Source: Candidatus Izimoplasma sp. ZiA1
GTDB taxonomy: Bacteria > Bacillota_I > Bacilli_A > Izemoplasmatales > Izemoplasmataceae
NCBI GenBank assembly: GCA_002285055.1
Contig: NQYJ01000002.1
Span: 1-64,000, forward strand
Length of the DNA stretch: 64,000 nt
Direction of reading: 5' to 3'
In this document: in pieces, positions 60,519 to 64,000 of the stretch
How positions within the stretch are numbered: position 1 is the first letter of the stretch
Layout: each line of letters starts with the position of its first letter
Notes under the pieces: generated by a model
Database searches by the model: none
Told to the model about the DNA's origin: nothing
The model's input: only the letters and a program-made list of their open reading frames with translations
Program-made: the position numbers and the translations under genes

Positions 60519-62042
60519 ATGAAAAAACCAGTAATGTTAGTTGTTATGGACGGATTCGGTTTAAATAATCAAACAGAGGGAAACGCTGTTGCAATGGCGA
60601 ACACTCCAAACATTGATTTGTTAATGAAAGAATATCCTAACAATTACTTAAAAGCACATGGTGAAAACGTTGGACTACCTAAAGGACAAATGGGTAATAG
60701 TGAAGTAGGACATTTAAATCTTGGTGCGGGTAGAATTGTTTATCAAAGTTTAACTCGTATTAATAAAGCAATTGAAGAAAAAACAATTTTTAGTAACAAA
60801 GCTTATTTAAAAGCAATGATAAATGCAAAAGATAATAATTCAAAATTACATATATTTGGATTATTAAGTGATGGAGGAGTTCATTCTCACATTGAACATA
60901 TTAAAGCTATGCTTGATATGGCAAAAGAAAACAATGTAGAAAAAGTATTTGTTCATGCTTTTCTAGATGGTAGAGATGTACCTCCAAAATCAGCACTTAA
61001 ATATATAAGTGAATTAGAAGACAAAATGAATCAAATCGAATTTGGGAAAATCGCAAGTGTTCACGGTCGTTATTATGTAATGGACCGAGATAAAAACTGG
61101 GATCGTACTCAAGTTGCATACGATGTATTAGTTGGATCAAAAGGTAAAAAGGCAGATACAGCTTATGAAGGTGTAGAAGAATCATATAAAGATAATGTAG
61201 TTGATGAGTTTGTTTTACCATTTAATGTTGTTGAAGAAGGTATTATTGAAAATAAAGATTCAGTTATATTTATGAACTTTAGACCTGATAGAGCAATCCA
61301 AATAGCTACAGCATTATCTAACCCTACTGAAAGCGGATTAGATTATAGTAATGGACCTACAGATATATTATTTGTTAGTACGATGTCTTATGCTAGTAGT
61401 GTAAAAGGTGAACTAGCTTTTGATTTACAAAAATTAGATAACTTACTTGGTGATGTTGTTAGTAATAATGGATTGAACCAATTAAGAATTGCAGAGACTG
61501 AAAAATATGCTCATGTAACATTCTTCTTTGATGGTGGTGTTGATAAAGAAATTAAGAATTCAACACGTGTTCTTGTTAATTCACCAAAAGTAGCAACTTA
61601 TGATTTGCAACCTGAGATGAGTGCTTATTTAGTTACTGATAAAGTAATAGATGAAATTCAAAAAGACAAACATGATATGATTATCTTAAACTTTGCCAAT
61701 TGCGATATGGTTGGACATACGGGAGTTATTCCTGCAGCAATCAAAGCAGTTGAAGTAGTAGATGAATGTGTTGGAAAAGTTGTTGATGCAATTTTAGATA
61801 AAGATGGTGTTGCAATAATTACAGCTGATCACGGTAATGCTGAAAAAATGATGGATGAGTTTGGTGGTATTCATACTGCTCATACTACAAACATCGTACC
61901 AGTACTTATTACTGATAATAAAGTAACAATTAAAGATAGTGGAATCTTAGCAGATATTGCTCCAACTATCTTAGAATATTTAGGTATAGAAGTTCCTCAG
62001 GAAATGACAGGAAAATCTTTAATTACACAAAAAGAGGAATAA
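60519..62042 (+). CDS. gpmI: 2,3-bisphosphoglycerate-independent phosphoglycerate mutase
   Basis: Interconverts 3- and 2-phosphoglycerate using two Mn ions and a phosphoserine intermediate. The 507 residues show MDGFGL near 10, the nucleophile S61 in MGNSEVGHLNLGAGR, FLDGRDVPP near 148, NFRPDRAIQ near 252, NFANCDMVGHTG near 390 and ITADHGNAEKM near 429. ATG follows GAGGTGATAGA. It is followed by eno with its own promoter. Confidence 0.97.
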   Translation: MKKPVMLVVMDGFGLNNQTEGNAVAMANTPNIDLLMKEYPNNYLKAHGENVGLPKGQMGNSEVGHLNLGAGRIVYQSLTRINKAIEEKTIFSNKAYLKAMINAKDNNSKLHIFGLLSDGGVHSHIEHIKAMLDMAKENNVEKVFVHAFLDGRDVPPKSALKYISELEDKMNQIEFGKIASVHGRYYVMDRDKNWDRTQVAYDVLVGSKGKKADTAYEGVEESYKDNVVDEFVLPFNVVEEGIIENKDSVIFMNFRPDRAIQIATALSNPTESGLDYSNGPTDILFVSTMSYASSVKGELAFDLQKLDNLLGDVVSNNGLNQLRIAETEKYAHVTFFFDGGVDKEIKNSTRVLVNSPKVATYDLQPEMSAYLVTDKVIDEIQKDKHDMIILNFANCDMVGHTGVIPAAIKAVEVVDECVGKVVDAILDKDGVAIITADHGNAEKMMDEFGGIHTAHTTNIVPVLITDNKVTIKDSGILADIAPTILEYLGIEVPQEMTGKSLITQKEE

Positions 62043-62053
62043 ATCCTCTTTTT
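62030..62053 (+). terminator. Terminator at the end of gpmI
   Basis: AAAGAGGA pairs with TCCTCTTT around ATAAA, followed by T; it overlaps the stop codon. Confidence 0.75.
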
Positions 62054-62066
62054 ATTAGTTTTAGTT

Positions 62067-62080
62067 TGAAAGTGTTTTCA
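62067..62080 (+). promoter_or_regulatory. cre-like site upstream of eno
   Basis: TGAAAGTGTTTTCA has one deviation (TG instead of the central CG) and lies 15 bp upstream of the -35. Confidence 0.4.
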
Positions 62081-62095
62081 TTATTTGGATATTGT

Positions 62096-62124
62096 TTGTC
62101 TTATAAAATAATATTGTTTATAAT
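62096..62124 (+). promoter_or_regulatory. Promoter of eno
   Basis: TTGTCT, 17 bp, TATAAT. Confidence 0.75.
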
Positions 62125-62151
62125 ATAAGTGATTAATAATTTAATTTATAA

Positions 62152-63459
<1,308 letters not shown>

Positions 63460-63475
63460 TTAGGGATTTAAATTT

Positions 63476-63505
63476 AAAAAGACTACAAATTGTAGTCTTT
63501 TTTCT
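63476..63505 (+). terminator. Terminator after eno
   Basis: AAAAAGACTACAA pairs with TTGTAGTCTTTTT, followed by T. Confidence 0.9.
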
Positions 63506-63768
63506 TTTCTTATATATATAATAACAAATATATGATTTGCTTTTCATATGATATCGTTAAAATAAATGAGGTTTACTAAAAAAAATGTAAGGGTTTTCGA
63601 CAGCACTATTGAAAGGCCTTAAAACGGCTTACTTTAGTACTAAAAAGTGCTTTTAAGGGTTTTAAATAAGCTGTTTATCGATTTTTATATATTGTTTCAT
63701 AAAAAAAACTATCACTCATAAAACTCCCAAAAACAGCGTTTAGAAAACCTTTTCTTCTATATTTGCTA
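63506..63768. other. Intergenic region with nested inverted repeats, no gene recognised
   Basis: This 260-bp stretch has no convincing ORF. Between about 63600 and 63675 it can fold as nested stems: CAGC with GCTG, CCTTAAAA with TTTTAAGG, and inside these ACTTT with AAAGT. It might be a small structured RNA. No known RNA family was recognised. Confidence 0.3.
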
Positions 63769-63798
63769 TTGACTAATAAGGGTCAAACATAGTAAAAT
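63769..63798 (+). promoter_or_regulatory. Promoter of the right-edge lipoprotein gene
   Basis: TTGACT, 18 bp, TAAAAT. A dyad TTGAC (63769-63773) / GTCAA (63782-63786) overlaps the -35 and may be an operator. Confidence 0.6.
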
Positions 63799-63840
63799 AT
63801 ATTCAAACAAAAGTTTTAAAAATTAAGAGGAGGAAATTAA

Positions 63841-64000
63841 ATGAAAAAAATTACTGTTTTACTACTTTCTTTAGTTTTAGTATTTGCACTTGCTGCATGT
63901 AAACCTAAAGTTGAAGTAAACCATCCGCCAGTAATAAACGGCGTGAATGAAGAAGTTACTATCAATATCAATGATCCATATGATCCATTAGATGGTGTAT
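63841..64000 (+). CDS. Lipoprotein with Ig-like repeat start (cut by window edge)
   Basis: The frame from ATG 63841 is open to the window end. MKKITVLLLSLVLVFALAAC is a signal peptide with lipobox ALAAC. The following NHPPVINGVNEEVTI and NDPYDPLDGV resemble the start of a bacterial Ig-like module (DUF5011-type PPVIxGV...xxxFDPLxGV). AAGAGGAGG lies just upstream of the ATG. The rest of the protein is outside the window. Confidence 0.75.
   Translation, partial: MKKITVLLLSLVLVFALAACKPKVEVNHPPVINGVNEEVTININDPYDPLDGV

Noticed and set aside
63600..63675. CRISPR repeat or tracrRNA in the region after eno
   Set aside because: There is no repeat-spacer periodicity and no cas gene in the window.

Overview
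The window is a dense, AT-rich stretch (GC roughly 30%) of a low-GC Gram-positive-type chromosome that ferments amino acids. UGA is a stop codon (for example at 452-454, 31341-31343 and 49479-49481) and a release factor 2 gene is present, so this is not a code-4 mycoplasma. RNase J, long-form HPF, T-box, FMN and THF riboswitches, DegV, a comF-hpf-secA-prfB gene order, Rnf and PPDK together suggest Firmicutes or a deep Mollicutes-related lineage of the Izemoplasmatales/Haloplasma type. That placement is inference. No tRNA, rRNA, insertion sequence, CRISPR array or prophage was found.

Layout. 1-13695: housekeeping (partial TetR regulator, uvrC, an exonuclease, a lipoprotein, rplY/ctc, rnj, a HAD phosphatase, priA, fmt, pgpA) ending in a six-span membrane protein with a degenerate HD domain and a LemA-like protein. 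13696-23309: one operon behind a hairpin-rich leader, glmS-mutL-glmE-mal-citD-citE-citF-citC-citXG. Glutamate mutase and methylaspartase convert glutamate to mesaconate; the citrate-lyase-type complex next to them is probably citramalate lyase giving acetate and pyruvate. 23323-27821: a radical SAM protein, a DUF1189 protein, and leuS behind a leucine T-box (specifier UUA). 28087-33309: a P-loop protein, the four subunits of a 2-oxoacid (VOR type):ferredoxin oxidoreductase, then ptb and buk, a route from 2-oxoacids to acids with ATP and reduced ferredoxin. 33358-42333: exonuclease, comFC remnant, hpf, secA, prfB, YitT, an S41 protease, recX and DUF4259. 42353-46361: FMN riboswitch and ribU, a TetR gene with an apparent self-operator, degV, purine nucleoside phosphorylase, peroxiredoxin. 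46461-52892: a phosphohexomutase and the rnf operon C-D-G-E-A-(small protein)-B. 53075-63459: ppdK, a three-gene ECF sigma / membrane protein / lipoprotein locus, ung, a THF riboswitch with folT, a flavodoxin-like reductase, gpmI and eno. 63460-64000: a 380-bp intergenic region with nested inverted repeats and the start of a lipoprotein.

How the genes work together. The glutamate (methylaspartate) and 2-oxoacid oxidation modules would yield pyruvate, acyl-CoA and reduced ferredoxin. Ptb/Buk make ATP from acyl-CoA, and Rnf couples ferredoxin oxidation to an ion gradient. PPDK, GpmI and Eno link pyruvate to glycolysis/gluconeogenesis. cre-like 14-mers lie upstream of the mut operon, the 2-oxoacid operon, ppdK, gpmI and eno, which suggests shared catabolite control.

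Most novel items: a 56-codon four-cysteine membrane protein between rnfA and rnfB that resembles the NqrM maturation factor; an RnfB cut down to one Fe-S motif; an RnfE with a charged tail; an ECF sigma locus whose membrane protein and lipoprotein share an ectodomain; and a mut-operon leader with mutually exclusive hairpins before a terminator.
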